Shown here: positions 63,576-64,000 of the stretch, one piece after another
Layout of the letters: each line of letters opens with the position of its first letter
Numbering within the stretch: position 1 is the stretch's first letter
DNA from: Bacillus xiapuensis
GTDB taxonomy: Bacteria > Bacillota > Bacilli > Bacillales > Domibacillaceae
NCBI RefSeq assembly: GCF_002797355.1
Contig: NZ_KZ454939.1
Span: 2,250,232 to 2,314,231 of the forward strand
Length of the DNA stretch: 64,000 bases
Reading direction: 5' to 3'
The notes under the pieces: generated by a model
What the model was told of the DNA's origin: nothing
The model's input: the letters and a program-made list of their open reading frames with translations, nothing else
The model's database searches: none
Program-made: the position numbers and the translations under genes

Positions 63576-63782
63576 ATGATGTCTGAATTTGAAATAAAAC
63601 GATTAGAGAAGGTGAGACGTGAAGCTCTAAAGAATCAAGGCAAGCACGAATGGGTTACTGTTCCTGTATTTGAAAGAATTTATATGATCGGGGATGAACT
63701 ATATGGTGAGTTTAAAGGAGATAGTACGCCAAGAAGAGTCAAAGATTATACCATTGGAGCTTGTCAATCCAAAAGGGATTAA
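63576..63782 (+). CDS. Small SOS-boxed hypothetical protein, about 68 aa
   Basis: Starts at ATG-ATG (63576/63579), giving SEFEIKRLEKVRREALKNQG then HEWVTVPVFERIYMIGDELYG and a basic tail. The longer open frame to 63519 would have the LexA box inside the gene and is less likely. The ribosome site is weak (AGAAGAG). A charged helix followed by a small beta region is seen; no family is recognised. Confidence 0.55.
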   Translation: MMSEFEIKRLEKVRREALKNQGKHEWVTVPVFERIYMIGDELYGEFKGDSTPRRVKDYTIGACQSKRD

Positions 63783-63866
63783 TTTTTTTATGCTCGAATC
63801 GAACATACACTCCGCAAAGTTTTTTATCAGTTAAAGAAGTGTATCGCTACCTAGTTATCTAGGAAG

Positions 63867-64000
63867 TGTAATCGTCAACCCAAAAGTTGACCACCCTCTT
63901 GTTAGGACGAATACGTTTCTTTGAAACGATAACTGTCCCCATTCATTGGGAATAAATGTGCCTTGTGTGTGATTCGATCTAACAAGGCGGCGGTCATTTG
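63867..64000. mobile_element. IS21-family element, end only (cut by window edge)
   Basis: The end TGTAATCGTCAACCCAAAAG then TTGACCACC is followed by the 3' end of an istB gene. IS21 elements usually begin with TG and have long ends of this type. Confidence 0.7.
63902..64000 (-). CDS. istB: IS21-family helper ATPase IstB, C-terminal end
   Basis: Minus-strand frame with stop at 63902. It reads MTAALLDRITHKAHLFPMNG then SYRFKETYSS, the typical C-terminus of IstB, the AAA+ partner of the IS21 transposase. The rest is outside the window. Confidence 0.75.
   Translation of the reverse strand, partial: QMTAALLDRITHKAHLFPMNGDSYRFKETYSS

Noticed and set aside
56100..64000. Prophage
   Set aside because: No capsid, terminase, portal, integrase or lysis gene is present.

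Overview
The window is Bacillaceae chromosome (phylum Bacillota). Gene content and order closely follow the Bacillus subtilis ytgP-leuS-ytqAB-ytpBA-ytoA-metK-pckA-ytmBA-men-yteA-glg-trnB/rrn neighbourhood, with strong AGGAGG-type ribosome sites and S-box and T-box leaders. The genus cannot be fixed from what is here.

Positions 1-33,340 are core chromosome: an EamA transporter (cut by the window edge), lipid II flippase murJ, flavoprotein ytfP, a rhodanese, leuS behind a T-box, an MFS exporter, the tRNA-U34 modification pair ytqA/mnmM, a luciferase-like monooxygenase, the terpene/phospholipid pair ytpB-ytpA, gamma carbonic anhydrase-like ytoA, metK behind a SAM riboswitch, pckA with a palindromic promoter, a frameshifted MMPL exporter, ytmB, ytmA, ytkD, dps, yidD, and the whole menaquinone set (menF-D-H-B and menE-C on the minus strand, menA divergent), then yteA.

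Positions 33,509-36,999 hold nested mobile elements: a decayed IS1595-like element with a small membrane-protein passenger, split by an intact IS1182-family element. Then comes the glycogen operon glgBCDAP (37,069-44,991, minus), twenty tRNA genes (45,213-47,091) and one rRNA operon (5S, 23S, 16S; 47,099-52,155), all minus strand. The 23S-5S spacer carries a long imperfect palindrome.

Positions 52,425-56,108 carry an EamA transporter, an MgtC/SapB protein, a 25-residue membrane peptide, a LexA-boxed YolD-like gene pair and a DUF421 protein. From about 56,100 to the end the DNA is AT-richer and accessory: decayed genes with repeated frameshifts, a thermonuclease with an excalibur domain, a lipoprotein, an ATPase/TOPRIM gene of the OLD-nuclease type cut by an IS1380-family element with a 5-bp target duplication, a DNA adenine methylase beside it, a small gene behind a near-perfect LexA box, and the end of an IS21-family element.

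The most interesting object is the interrupted ATPase/TOPRIM gene plus adenine methylase (59,251-63,502). Removing the insertion and one copy of the duplication restores one 544-codon frame, so a candidate methylase-paired defence module appears to have been inactivated while the methylase stayed intact.
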